Made by a program: the position numbers and the translations under genes. From positions 17,996 through 81,995 of the forward strand of contig JBAUMF010000040.1 in the NCBI GenBank assembly GCA_049578545.1: DNA of 64,000 bases. Reading direction: 5' to 3'. Positions 45,591 through 54,042 of this stretch are shown here, in pieces (within the stretch, counting starts at the first letter, position 1; each line of letters begins with the position of its first letter). The stretch comes from DASQBT01 sp049578545 (GTDB taxonomy: Bacteria; Pseudomonadota; Gammaproteobacteria; Burkholderiales; Thiobacillaceae). The notes under the pieces are model-generated. The model ran no database searches. It was not told where the DNA came from and worked only from the letters and a program-made list of their open reading frames with translations.

Positions 45591-46097
45591 ATGAAATTGA
45601 TCAATGGTTCTTTTACCAAACACGCCCTGTTGGTGGGTTTGCTTGCTGGCACCGGCATTCTGGCGGCACCGGCTTTTGCCATGCCTGACGGTGGCTCCGG
45701 AAGCAAGCGCAGTTGCGAAGCACGACACGGGCAGGAGGTCCACGCGCGGTGGGAAGCACATCGTGCCGGGCGCCTGTCCGCGCTGAAGGAAAAGCTCAAG
45801 CTCAAGCCCCAGCAGGAAGCTGCCTGGAATGCATTTGCCGGCGCCAGCCAGCCTGTTGAGCGCCACATGGGTGAAGAGAAGCAGGCCAGGCGTGGCGAAT
45901 TTGCAAAATTGAACACGCCACAACGCCTGGACATCATGCTTGCCAAGTCCGATCAGCGGCGCACAAGGATGGTTGAACGCACCCAGGCCATCAAGACCTT
46001 CTACGCCCAGCTCACTCCTGAGCAGCAACGCGTGTTTGATGCCGAAGCGATGCCCAATCGCCATCGGGGCGAACACCGTCATCATCATCAGTCCTGA
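45591..46097 (+). CDS. Spy/CpxP-like periplasmic protein (LTxxQ)
   Basis: 168 residues. Signal peptide ends at APAFA. The mature protein is helical and basic with RLSALKEKLKLKPQQEAAWNAF and the LTPEQQRVFDAE motif of the Spy/CpxP family, ending in a His-rich tail (HRGEHRHHHQS) that could bind metal. Family members are ATP-independent chaperones or envelope-stress and metal sensors. AAGGAGATCGCA precedes ATG 45591. A strong hairpin follows. Confidence 0.88.
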   Translation: MKLINGSFTKHALLVGLLAGTGILAAPAFAMPDGGSGSKRSCEARHGQEVHARWEAHRAGRLSALKEKLKLKPQQEAAWNAFAGASQPVERHMGEEKQARRGEFAKLNTPQRLDIMLAKSDQRRTRMVERTQAIKTFYAQLTPEQQRVFDAEAMPNRHRGEHRHHHQS

Positions 46098-46121
46098 TTA
46101 ATCAGGCGGCAGGTAAGTTAT

Positions 46122-46143
46122 CGTGGGCGGGTGACCGCCCACG
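46122..46143 (+). terminator. Terminator after the Spy-like gene
   Basis: Nine-bp stem CGTGGGCGG / CCGCCCACG with a GTGA loop about 25 bp after the stop, followed by GTTCTT. The weak T-run lowers confidence. Confidence 0.55.
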
Positions 46144-46380
46144 GTTCTTGACTTGACGGGGTCGGAGTTCTCGCGGGAACGCTGCCGCCCTGGCCCATTA
46201 TTAAGGCAGTGTCAGTAAGTGAGACGCCTGCTTTCCCCTACGCGACCTCCAGCACCTTGTGCGGGGAGCCCGGCTCTGCGCATACGGGGAACTGAACATC
46301 CATCACGTCGTCGCAGACCCAGCCGCTTCTGTCAGAACGCGCGACCGGGCAGTCAAGCGAAATAGGCAGGTCGATCCCGT

Positions 46381-46740
46381 TTAATGGTCGCCGTGATCGG
46401 GACCTCTGTCCTGGCCACCACCGTGATCTCTGTGGTCCTGGCCACCACCGTGGTCCCTGTAGTCCCGGCCGCCACCCTGATCTCTGAACCTGGTCTCTCT
46501 GGGGTAGCGCTCTCTGGGCAGATCTCTCCAGGGACCCGATTTTGCGCTCGAGTAGCTCCAGCCATTATTGTGGTAGTAATAGTAGAAACCGCCTTGAAAG
46601 TAGTACGGCTCTACGCCTAATTCCACAACCATTGGCAGCGCGGGTGCCACCACCAATCCACCGCCCCGGTCCGCGGGTGCCACTACGCACGCGGTGAGCA
46701 GAAGTGCCGTAAGTGGCGCGACAACTAGCATCCTGTACAT
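46381..46740 (-). CDS. Small lipoprotein with Tyr-rich core and DHGGGQD repeats
   Basis: 119 residues. Lipobox LLTAC (Cys 18) follows a short signal. The mature core GVEPYYFQGGFYYYYHNNGWSYSSAKSGPW then WRDLP is typical of small betaproteobacterial YXWQ-type lipoproteins of unknown function. The C-terminal ~35 residues are low complexity with the ten-residue unit DHRDHGGGQD imperfectly repeated, likely to vary in copy number. His/Asp-rich tail may bind metals. Convergent with the Spy-like gene. Confidence 0.75.
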   Translation of the reverse strand: MYRMLVVAPLTALLLTACVVAPADRGGGLVVAPALPMVVELGVEPYYFQGGFYYYYHNNGWSYSSAKSGPWRDLPRERYPRETRFRDQGGGRDYRDHGGGQDHRDHGGGQDRGPDHGDH

Positions 46741-47113
46741 TTCAATTCTCCTGGTTAGGTATCCTGATTACGATGTGCTTCTTCTTTTGCCGGGTGATTT
46801 CATGACCATGATAGCAGAAGGCCAATTATGGAAACGCGGTTGCGCAGATGCGCCAAGCGGCTCGATGGCCACTGAAGCGCAGCGTCGGGAAAAATTGTCG
46901 CCACTAATTGAACTTCAAATGCCGCGTCAGCACGCTTGAATTTCAGGCCGCCTGAAGCGCCTCTACCCTGAACAAGGGGCAATCTGCACGCTGTCAAATA
47001 GAAGCTTATCGGGAGTCAGGACCTGCTACCCGACGTAACAACCCACCCGAATATCTGGCCTAGAATGCAGGTAAAGGAAATATACGCATTCAGTCTTCCG
47101 GAGGTATGTGGCC
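46741..47113. other. Gap upstream of the flavodoxin-reductase-like gene
   Basis: About 370 bp with no gene I can support; a short frame at 46694-46939 overlaps the lipoprotein start and looks spurious. CGGAGGT at about 47098-47104 is the ribosome-binding site for the next gene. Confidence 0.4.
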
Positions 47114-47779
47114 ATGAACCACCGCGTCAATCTGCTGATGAGCCAGTTCGTCACCCATGATGTGAAGCGCTTCATCATCAGCAAGCCAGAAGGGTTTGCC
47201 GCCGTCCCGGGTCAGGGCGTGGAGTTGGCGATCAACCGGCCCGGCCTGAGCGAGCAGGGCCGGCCCTTCACCCCCACCGGACTGAGCGCCGACAAGGTGC
47301 TGGAATTCACCATCAAGGCCTACCCCGGCCACGCCGGTGTAACCGAGGCGCTCCACCGACTTGAACCCGGAGCCGAACTGCTCATGTCCGAACCTTTTGG
47401 CACCATCAGCTACCAGGGGCCTGGTGTTTTCATTGCCGGCGGCGCAGGCGTCACGCCTTTCCTTGCCATCCTGCGTGAATTGGCGCGCAGGGGAGAAGCA
47501 GGCGAGCAGACTTTGATCTTCTCCAACAAGACCCCACGTGACATGATCTGCGAAAAGGAGCTGCGTCATCTTCTGGGCGAACGTTGCATTCTGATCTCTA
47601 CCAGCGCCGCTGCACCAGGGTATGAACACCGGCGCATTGATCGTGCTTTCCTGGAAGAAAAGATCAGGAACTTCGATCAGCGATTTTATGTCTGCGGCCC
47701 GCCGCCCTTCATGGAGGCGGTCAACGGCGCCTTGACGGAGATTGGCGCCCGCGCAGAGAGTCTCATCTTCGAACGGTGA
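47114..47779 (+). CDS. Ferredoxin-NADP-reductase-type flavoprotein
   Basis: 221 residues. FAD-binding barrel (~1-95) with RPFTPTGLSADKVLEFTIKAYPGHAGVTEAL, then NAD(P)-binding half with GVFIAGGAGVTPFLAILREL and the C-terminal FYVCGPPPFMEAVNGAL. It lacks an iron-sulfur or globin domain, so it transfers electrons between NAD(P)H and a separate partner. ATG 47114 has GGAGG at a 9-bp spacing; GTG 47108 is an alternative with closer spacing. No partner redox gene adjoins it. Confidence 0.88.
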   Translation: MNHRVNLLMSQFVTHDVKRFIISKPEGFAAVPGQGVELAINRPGLSEQGRPFTPTGLSADKVLEFTIKAYPGHAGVTEALHRLEPGAELLMSEPFGTISYQGPGVFIAGGAGVTPFLAILRELARRGEAGEQTLIFSNKTPRDMICEKELRHLLGERCILISTSAAAPGYEHRRIDRAFLEEKIRNFDQRFYVCGPPPFMEAVNGALTEIGARAESLIFER

Positions 47780-48040
47780 GCGGGGGGATCAAAGGGCTAG
47801 GGCTCGATACTTCTGCGGCTTCCTATCCCGAGATTATGCTTTCACATCCTGCGCCTGGCCACCTTGATTCACCGCCGCAAACCAGCGTCGATGCGGCGTC
47901 GCGAGACCCTGCGGTGGGCGGTTTCGCACTGATGAGGCGATGGGGGCTACAATGTCACGGGGCTGCCAGGCTGGCCACGGTAAGCGTTGGCGCAGATCGA
48001 CATGCCCTGCGCAGGAAATTGTAAGCGAATGGGATGCAGC

Positions 48041-48235
48041 ATGAGAGAAGAACTCGCGAAACTGCGTGCCTCTCTGGAGGACATGAAAAGGGCGAGCATT
48101 TTCAAGAAACCATTGGTGGCCGAGGCGGCGCTGCTGGCCGCCGTGGTCCTGATTGAACAAATGGTTGAGGAGATTGAAAAACTCAAGGCCGGCAAGGACG
48201 GCTCGGACCAACCCGCAAAGCGCTCCATAAGCTGA
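48041..48235 (+). CDS. Small two-helix protein (copy B)
   Basis: 64 residues: MREELAKLRASLEDMKRASI, VAEAALLAAVVLIEQM, VEEIEKLKAGKD, then a short polar tail. Paralogue of 36162-36335; the conserved positions are the hydrophobic faces of both helices and the EIEKLK end. It lies 400 bp upstream of NYN-LOTUS copy B, whereas copy A lies just after NYN-LOTUS copy A. Function unknown. Confidence 0.7.
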   Translation: MREELAKLRASLEDMKRASIFKKPLVAEAALLAAVVLIEQMVEEIEKLKAGKDGSDQPAKRSIS

Positions 48236-48636
48236 TGGCGTCGCACCGACTGAAATATCAGAAGGCCACGTGGGATCAGTCACCGCAACTGTTCAAAGAC
48301 CAGAGCATGCAGCGCAAAATACTGCACGTTCGCACCCAGCCATATGTGGTATACCTCCCCTCGCAGCCGCCGAGCACCGAAGGATGAATTGTGAGACAGG
48401 CCGTGTTTGAGCAGCCATCCGCGCAGCGGATCAAGCAGGATTGCCAGGCCACCGCATCCAACGAGGCGGGCGAGGCTTGCCCGGCAGGGGCTGGACAGCG
48501 CAGTGTCCTTTTCTTCGCCCATTGCTCTGGGCAGGCAAAGGACGCGGCATGGCTGCCGCACAACCGGGGCCGATTTTTGCCAGGCGCGCAATCGGCGGCA
48601 TTCTTCCAAATTCAGGAACCCATTGGGAATTAGCTT
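48236..48636. other. Repeat-derived spacer before NYN-LOTUS copy B
   Basis: 400 bp. An 80-codon frame (48391-48633) begins MRQAVFEQPSAQRIKQD and includes NEAGEACPAGAGQRSVLFFAH, which resembles translations of widespread intergenic repeats rather than a conserved protein. Probably a decayed repeat element; the NYN gene start follows directly with only a weak GGGA ribosome-binding site. Confidence 0.4.
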
Positions 48637-49545
48637 ATGGCCACGCCGGATATCCGCAACATTGCCGTGTTTTGTGACTTCGAGAACGTTGCCATTGGCA
48701 TCAAAGAGGCCAACTACCCGGATTTCAAGATACGCCCGATTCTGGAACGGCTGCTGCTCAAGGGCAGCATCGTGGTGAAGAAGGCCTATTGCGACTGGGA
48801 CCGTTACAAGGAATTCAAGCGCGACATGCACGAAGCTGCATTCGAGCTGATCGAAATTCCGCATGTGCGGCAGTCGGGCAAGAACTCGGCGGACATCCGC
48901 ATGGTGGTGGATGCGCTTGATCTCTGCTACACCAAGACGCATATCGATGCCTTCGTCATCATCAGCGGCGATTCGGACTTTTCACCGCTGATTTCCAAGC
49001 TCAAGGAAAATGGCAAAAGCGTAATCGGCATAGGCGTGCGCGGCTCGTCGTCATCGCTGCTGATTGGCAACTGCGATGAATTCATTTTTTATGAAGACAT
49101 CGTACAGCTGAAAACGCCGCAGCACGCCCCGGTACAAAAACCGTCAACCGCCAGACAGGCCAAGACCACCGCCAAAGCCGGCGCCAAGCCCAAGGGATCG
49201 GGAGCCCCCATTGAAATAGCTGTGATTGAAAAATCGGCGGCTAATGACGAAGGCCGGGTTGGAGGCAAGACCGAGCTGAGCCCGGAAGACAGGAAGAACC
49301 ATGCGATTGAGATCGTGGTGAGCACGGTGGAGCAGCTGGTGTCGGATCGTGGTGGGGAAGGTTCGATTTCAGCATCACTGATCAAGAACACCATCAAGCG
49401 CATCCGTCCTGGTTTCAGCGAGTCGGAATACGGCTACAGCGCGTTTGGCAAGGTCCTGGACGATGCGCATAAAAGGGGGGTGCTGGTGGTGGAAAGAAAG
49501 GAGGGTGGCGTTGTCAATGTCAGCCTCCCGCCTTCCAGGACTTGA
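48637..49545 (+). CDS. NYN-LOTUS predicted RNase/RNA-binding protein (copy B)
   Basis: 302 residues, same architecture as copy A (35250-36143): NYN domain (~8-155) with Asp14, NSADIRMVVDALDL, ISGDSDFSPLISKLKENG and GVRGSSSSLL; basic linker (~160-225); LOTUS/OST-HTH (~228-298) with AIEIVVSTVEQLVSDRGG, IKNTIKRIRPGFSESEYG and FGKVLDDAHKRG. All candidate metal-binding acids are present, and its family motifs are more canonical than those of copy A. Followed by a cytochrome gene 48 bp later, then the intact Cys/His protein. Confidence 0.9.
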   Translation: MATPDIRNIAVFCDFENVAIGIKEANYPDFKIRPILERLLLKGSIVVKKAYCDWDRYKEFKRDMHEAAFELIEIPHVRQSGKNSADIRMVVDALDLCYTKTHIDAFVIISGDSDFSPLISKLKENGKSVIGIGVRGSSSSLLIGNCDEFIFYEDIVQLKTPQHAPVQKPSTARQAKTTAKAGAKPKGSGAPIEIAVIEKSAANDEGRVGGKTELSPEDRKNHAIEIVVSTVEQLVSDRGGEGSISASLIKNTIKRIRPGFSESEYGYSAFGKVLDDAHKRGVLVVERKEGGVVNVSLPPSRT

Positions 49546-49593
49546 GCAGGCCATAGGGAGTATCATGGTCAACCAACCATCAATGACTCGCGC

Positions 49594-49971
49594 ATGCTTA
49601 GCAGACTCATAATACCCGCCATCCTCCTTTCCCTGGGGCTCGCCTTGCCAGCCTGGGCCAGGACGCTGGTCGAGGCGCCGCCGCCGCCCGAAGTGCAGGA
49701 AACCCTGCCTGAACCGAATCTAGCGCCGCAAAAACCTGCTGTACGTGAGGTGCCAACACGCGGCCAGCTGCTGTATGAGGATCACTGCATGTTGTGCCAC
49801 GAAAGCATCGTGCACATTCGTGAAGACCGCCGCACCCGATCGCTAACCGAACTGCGCGGGCGTGTCATGAACTGGGCCGACTTCCTGCATCTGCACTGGG
49901 GCAAGGAGGAAGTCGGGGACGTGGTACAGCACCTCAACACGCGTTACTACAAGTTTGAGTTGCGCGAGTGA
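49594..49971 (+). CDS. Small monoheme cytochrome-like protein
   Basis: 125 residues. Signal peptide to PAWA; a Pro/Glu-rich stretch (EAPPPPEVQETLPEPNLAP), then heme motif CMLCHES (about 65-71), and a helical C-terminus (RVMNWADFLHLHWGKEEVGDVVQHLNTRYYKF). It resembles small exported c-type proteins linked to respiratory or sulfur-oxidation systems; the sixth ligand is not clear (no late Met, so perhaps His). Probably periplasmic. Confidence 0.85.
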   Translation: MLSRLIIPAILLSLGLALPAWARTLVEAPPPPEVQETLPEPNLAPQKPAVREVPTRGQLLYEDHCMLCHESIVHIREDRRTRSLTELRGRVMNWADFLHLHWGKEEVGDVVQHLNTRYYKFELRE

Positions 49972-50177
49972 TTGAACAAATCATCCTGCCGGGCCCGCTC
50001 GGAATGTCTCATCATCAGCTTAGCCTTTCCCTCCTGCATTCCACGATCGAGGGTGCAGATAATCAGGTACGGAACAAGGTTCCAACAAGTTTTGAAATGT
50101 CAACTAACCCCGTTCCATCCAACGACGTACGCCTGTGACCGATACTTACGACAGCACCCTTGAAAGGAGGTAATGAG

Positions 50178-50369
50178 ATGACTTTTACCTACTGCATGGC
50201 GTCCACCTGCCCGATGCGAGGAGACTGCGCACGCCATGAAAATGACGCAGGCAGGCATTGTGTATTCCGCACCTATGCAGATTTCAGCGAGGAGTCGATA
50301 CGGGAAGGGGGCAAGATCGTTTCATGCCCGTTCTTCATGGATAGAGAGACAACCACTAAGGCCGCCTAG
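50178..50369 (+). CDS. Small Cys/His protein, intact copy (63 aa)
   Basis: 63 residues: MTFTYCMASTCPMRGDCARH, NDAGRHCVFRTYADFSEESI, KIVSCPFFMDRETTTKAA. The pattern C-x4-C-x5-C-x2-H plus a later Cys in CPFF suggests a zinc or iron-sulfur site; no signal peptide, so cytoplasmic. A strong AAAGGAGG lies upstream, and ATG 50178 was chosen by homology to 36421. Fragments of the same gene lie at 34189, 35004 and 36421. Function unknown; it occurs near both NYN-LOTUS genes. Confidence 0.7.
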   Translation: MTFTYCMASTCPMRGDCARHENDAGRHCVFRTYADFSEESIREGGKIVSCPFFMDRETTTKAA

Positions 50370-50481
50370 TCTTGGCGGGATTGGAAATGTGGCGGGGTTT
50401 GTCACCCCCAGGCCCTGACAAGGGAAAAGTTGGCAAGAAACAAAATGATTACAAGACAACAAGGATGGAGAACAGCAATTC

Positions 50482-51714
50482 ATGATCAACAGGCTCTTGC
50501 GGTCCGTTTTGTGTGTCCTGGTCGGTTTGGCCGCCAGTTTCCCGGTCCTGGCGCAATGGGGAATGAACGATGTCACCATCATCTATCCCTTGCCCGATTA
50601 CCCCGGCAAAGCGAATGAGTTGATCTCTCCACAGGAACCCGGCTTGGGCGGGCCCTGGCTGCCGCAGAAGCTGTATGCCAGGTTGCCGGAAATCAACCAG
50701 GGTGAAGCCAGGAACTTTACCTACCGGTATCTGCGCGTGGTGGCCGTACGGCTGGACCCTTGTTTTCGCAACGAGGGCACGTGTCTACCCCAGGTCAGGC
50801 TGGTCTGGCAGCCCATCAACATTTCCACCTACGGTTCTTCCACGCCAATCGGTCAGCTGGAGGCGAAGGATGCGTCCGTACACAGTTTCTACACCCTGAC
50901 GCCGGGCGCGTTTCAGGCCCTGCTGAACGACTACGAAACGCTGAAGATGAAGGTTCGTGTAAAGGATTTGTCGGACGAGCCGCTGCAGGTGCACCCGGTC
51001 ATTGAGGAACAGGGACCTAATGGACCGTTTGCCCAGGGGCTAAGAAAGCTGCTGGACAAGTATGTCGGTGCGAAGACGCTGTGGCGCATTACTGCCATGA
51101 AAACCTTTGTGGGCAGCGATCAGTGGGCCTTTCTGGGATTCAATGTCAGCGATGGCACAACCCAGAGTATCGTCATTCCGCGCACCCGGGGTGCGACCGA
51201 ACAGGGCTTCCGCACTGGCCAGATGACCCAGACTGAGTTCAGCAGCGGGGTCGTAACCCCCGCCCCCCAGGGAGCCGACAACCTGATCCCCATTCTGCAG
51301 AACTCCCGTTTCCTGCAGGCCAATGATCCGGCCTTGCTCGGCGCACTGGGCAAGGCGGTTGCAGATATCGAGAATCCGAAGATCCATACACCCGAGACCA
51401 TGGATTGCGTGAGTTGCCATGCCGCCCAGGCTGCTGGCTCCGTCCTGTTTGAGCGGGTCGCGGGGCTGAGCGACATGCCCCAGGTGATGAAGCGAAAATT
51501 CAAATCGACCCTGCCGCTCCAGAATCTGGGCCAGCGGCAGGACAATACCCATGTGCTGCGCGCCCTGGGTTATGTCGATCGGGATCTCGTGCTGAGCCGC
51601 CGCGTCATCAACGAAACGGCAGATGTGGCGGAGAAACTGAACCAGGAGGCACTGGCTAGCCGGCTCGCCAATTCACTGAAGACGGATGGGCAACTCGACT
51701 TTTCCAAACTGTGA
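50482..51714 (+). CDS. Exported protein with a single CxxCH heme motif
   Basis: 410 residues. Signal peptide (VLVGLAASFPVLAQ). The long N-terminal part (~25-300) is of unknown fold with a Cys pair (LDPCFRNEGTC). A single heme-binding motif lies at CVSCHAAQ (Cys309, Cys312, His313), followed by ~95 mostly helical residues. Similar large one-heme exported proteins are of unknown function; it could accept electrons at the cell surface. No export or cytochrome-assembly gene is adjacent. Confidence 0.75.
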   Translation: MINRLLRSVLCVLVGLAASFPVLAQWGMNDVTIIYPLPDYPGKANELISPQEPGLGGPWLPQKLYARLPEINQGEARNFTYRYLRVVAVRLDPCFRNEGTCLPQVRLVWQPINISTYGSSTPIGQLEAKDASVHSFYTLTPGAFQALLNDYETLKMKVRVKDLSDEPLQVHPVIEEQGPNGPFAQGLRKLLDKYVGAKTLWRITAMKTFVGSDQWAFLGFNVSDGTTQSIVIPRTRGATEQGFRTGQMTQTEFSSGVVTPAPQGADNLIPILQNSRFLQANDPALLGALGKAVADIENPKIHTPETMDCVSCHAAQAAGSVLFERVAGLSDMPQVMKRKFKSTLPLQNLGQRQDNTHVLRALGYVDRDLVLSRRVINETADVAEKLNQEALASRLANSLKTDGQLDFSKL

Positions 51715-51943
51715 CACAAGGGGCCCGCAATGCCGGCAGACGGGGGAATGCCCAAAAAAACAAGCGTATCGCAGCCCTGCAAGAAGCAAACCGTGAGAGC
51801 CTCGCCGCCTCGCCCTCTTTCAAGCACACAGGATGCCTTGCTCCCTGGTTGCAAAACAGAGGCCCGGCACGCGGACAGTAATCTTCGGACGGATCGATCA
51901 AAAAGCAGCCGATCCATGCGCGGCTGCTCCCTTGATGCCTGAC

Positions 51944-52261
51944 TCAGAATTGCAGCTTGAGGTTGAAGCCCAACCGTTTATCCCGTGCTAACAGGGGATT
52001 GTCGGTATCGGTCGCATCCATGCGAGGAGGCATAAGCTCCAGTTGCCAGTCATTATGGGAGGTGTTCCGCGCAACGGGCGCAGACAGGTGATTCAACAGC
52101 GGATGAATTGTCCCTTCAATGCCATAGTGTGGCATATAGGGCGAACTCCAGGAAGAATAGGTTTGCGCCGTGTCCTGTTTTCCAGATCCTTTGGCGAAAA
52201 CCGCATGCGTCATTCCCGCCAGCATGGCGAAACTCATCATTATGATTTTGCGTTTCATCAT
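51944..52261 (-). CDS. Small exported protein of unknown function
   Basis: About 105 residues. The ATGATGAAA start at 52261/52258 follows GGAGG. Signal peptide KRKIIMMSFAMLAGMTHAVFA; mature part polar with SSWSSPYMPHYGIEGTIHPLL and a C-terminal RLGFNLKLQF ending in Phe, as in outer-membrane proteins, though too short for a barrel. No family recognised. Confidence 0.6.
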   Translation of the reverse strand: MMKRKIIMMSFAMLAGMTHAVFAKGSGKQDTAQTYSSWSSPYMPHYGIEGTIHPLLNHLSAPVARNTSHNDWQLELMPPRMDATDTDNPLLARDKRLGFNLKLQF

Positions 52262-52659
52262 AATCCTCCTTTCGGACAACTGCCTCCTTTTTTATTTATA
52301 TGATTAATTCCACTAACCGTCAAGGGCTATTCCTTCGACGCGCCCCCGTCATATAAACGCATCGGCTGGACGTCGTGTGGCAGTACCCTGATCTAAGCCC
52401 ACTGATTGGAGCCTTATGACAGAACCATGCGCTGTAACTACCCTGGGGAGGGAGCGTTGCTCTCTCTCACGCGAGTCGACAGGTGTTGCAACGAAGCGCC
52501 GTGAACAAACCCCGCGGACCTCGCCTTTTATTCTGGTCTTTCCCCTGTCGGGCTTACATGTTCCGGTCAGGCAAGAGGAAGCCCAAAAATATCCCACAAG
52601 AGCATTATGTCCAGGCCAGTTGAACGCGGCTAAAGTGGACCGCGCCGCATGTCCGCAAG

Positions 52660-52890
52660 ACTCCAGGAAAACAACAATCTCGGCTGCCATCTTCGCACTG
52701 CTGCTGGCTGCCTGCAGCAAGGTCACGATTGAAGCCTGCGAACGGCGCTGCAGTCAGGCATCAGCGGCGAGGAAGTGAAGGATATGCCCGGCGCACCCGA
52801 CCGATGCAGCGAGGCCCCGGGAGCAAGAGCTTCCAGGCGCGCAATTGAGAAGCACAAATCAAGGTGAACTCTGTCGGAGCCGGGTCCCGC
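52660..52890 (+). pseudogene. Decayed small lipoprotein (SmpA/DUF3862-like)
   Basis: One frame reads TTISAAIFALLLAACSKVTIE, a lipoprotein signal with lipobox LLAAC; after a frameshift another frame continues LQSGISGEEVKDMPGAPDRCSEAPGA, matching the G[MI]S.EEVK..LG.P pattern of small DUF3862/SmpA-type lipoproteins. The remainder (KVN.VGAGSRFF) is again shifted. No intact frame or good start exists. Confidence 0.55.
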
Positions 52891-53101
52891 TTCTTTCCAC
52901 GACGCGCATACGCCAAGCCGGATTCCTCAGCGCCATCGCTGTGCCACTGATCATACTTCGGTAGACATGCAATGCCCTGCGCAAAGACTGGCAGTGCCGC
53001 ACTTTCCTGCCCTGATTGGAGCACGTATGATGCCTGAACCTGCGTTTCGTGCCGATTTCAAGCGTGCCGGCGCGCGGGTGATAATCAGGAGCCTTCCCGG
53101 C

Positions 53102-53794
53102 ATGACCCGCTACCACACTTTTCTTCTTGCCATATTCGCCAGCGTCTGGACCTGGGCAGCGATCGGGCCGAAGTACCCGCATGACTGGCTGCTCGAGAAC
53201 TATCTGGTCTTCATCTTTGTGCCGATCATTCTGTTGCTCGGGCGCTATTTCAAGCTTTCCAACCTGTCCTACAGCCTGATCACGCTGTACCTGACGCTGC
53301 ATGTAATCGGTTCCCATTACACCTATGCCGAAGTGCCTTTTGGCTATACCCTGCAGCGCTGGTTTCACGCCGATCGCAACATGTACGACCGGCTGGTGCA
53401 TTTCTGCTTTGGCCTGCTGCTGGCCTATCCCATGCGCGAGGTCTTCATGCGTGTGGCCAGGAGCCGCGGGGTATGGGGTTACTGGCTGCCGGTGGAACTG
53501 GTGCTGGCGTTCTCGGCCATCTATGAAATCATCGAATGGCTGGTGGCATCCCAGGTTGATCCCGCCGCTGGACTGGCTTTCCTTGGCGCCCAGGGTGACA
53601 TGTGGGATGCACAAAAGGACATGCTGGTTGCCGGCATTGGCGCGTTCGTAACGATGTGCATGGTGGCCCTGGCGCACTGGCGCTACGACCCGGCCTCCCG
53701 AAAGGAGCTGCGTGCGAGCCTCCGGATCGAGCCAGGCGAGCGGCCCATGGGTGAGCAGGCGTTGCTGAACTTGATCAGGAAGGGACGGCTCTGA
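53102..53794 (+). CDS. DUF2238 (YjdF-like) membrane protein
   Basis: 230 residues with six or seven membrane helices: TRYHTFLLAIFASVWTWAAI, PIILLLGRYFKLSNLSYSLITLYLTLHVIGSHYTYAEVPFG, DRLVHFCFGLLLAYPMREVFM and ELVLAFSAIYEIIEWLVAS followed by GDMWDAQKDMLVAGIGAFV. The HxIGSHYTY, DR.VHF..G and D..WD...D motifs are typical of DUF2238. Function unknown. ATG 53102 follows AGGAG at about 10 bp; earlier in-frame ATGs at 53027/53030 would add 25 residues. Confidence 0.85.
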   Translation: MTRYHTFLLAIFASVWTWAAIGPKYPHDWLLENYLVFIFVPIILLLGRYFKLSNLSYSLITLYLTLHVIGSHYTYAEVPFGYTLQRWFHADRNMYDRLVHFCFGLLLAYPMREVFMRVARSRGVWGYWLPVELVLAFSAIYEIIEWLVASQVDPAAGLAFLGAQGDMWDAQKDMLVAGIGAFVTMCMVALAHWRYDPASRKELRASLRIEPGERPMGEQALLNLIRKGRL

Positions 53795-54042
53795 ATCGAA
53801 ACCGTGAAGGTCTGCGAGTTCAAGCAGGCAATAATCTCAAGCAATAGACACGTGTTGCGCCAGCCGAGTCCTCAAGCAGCCCCGGCTGAATTACATCAAT
53901 CCCGCAGGTGGAACTGCCGATGCAGGGCCCGATCTATGCCGGCCTTTTTCAAGTCGGACACAACCGGCAAACTGAGGCAACAGCATTGACGACCCAGCGT
54001 TTCTTCTCATTTCTGCAATTCGAACAGGATCGTAGGCAAAGG

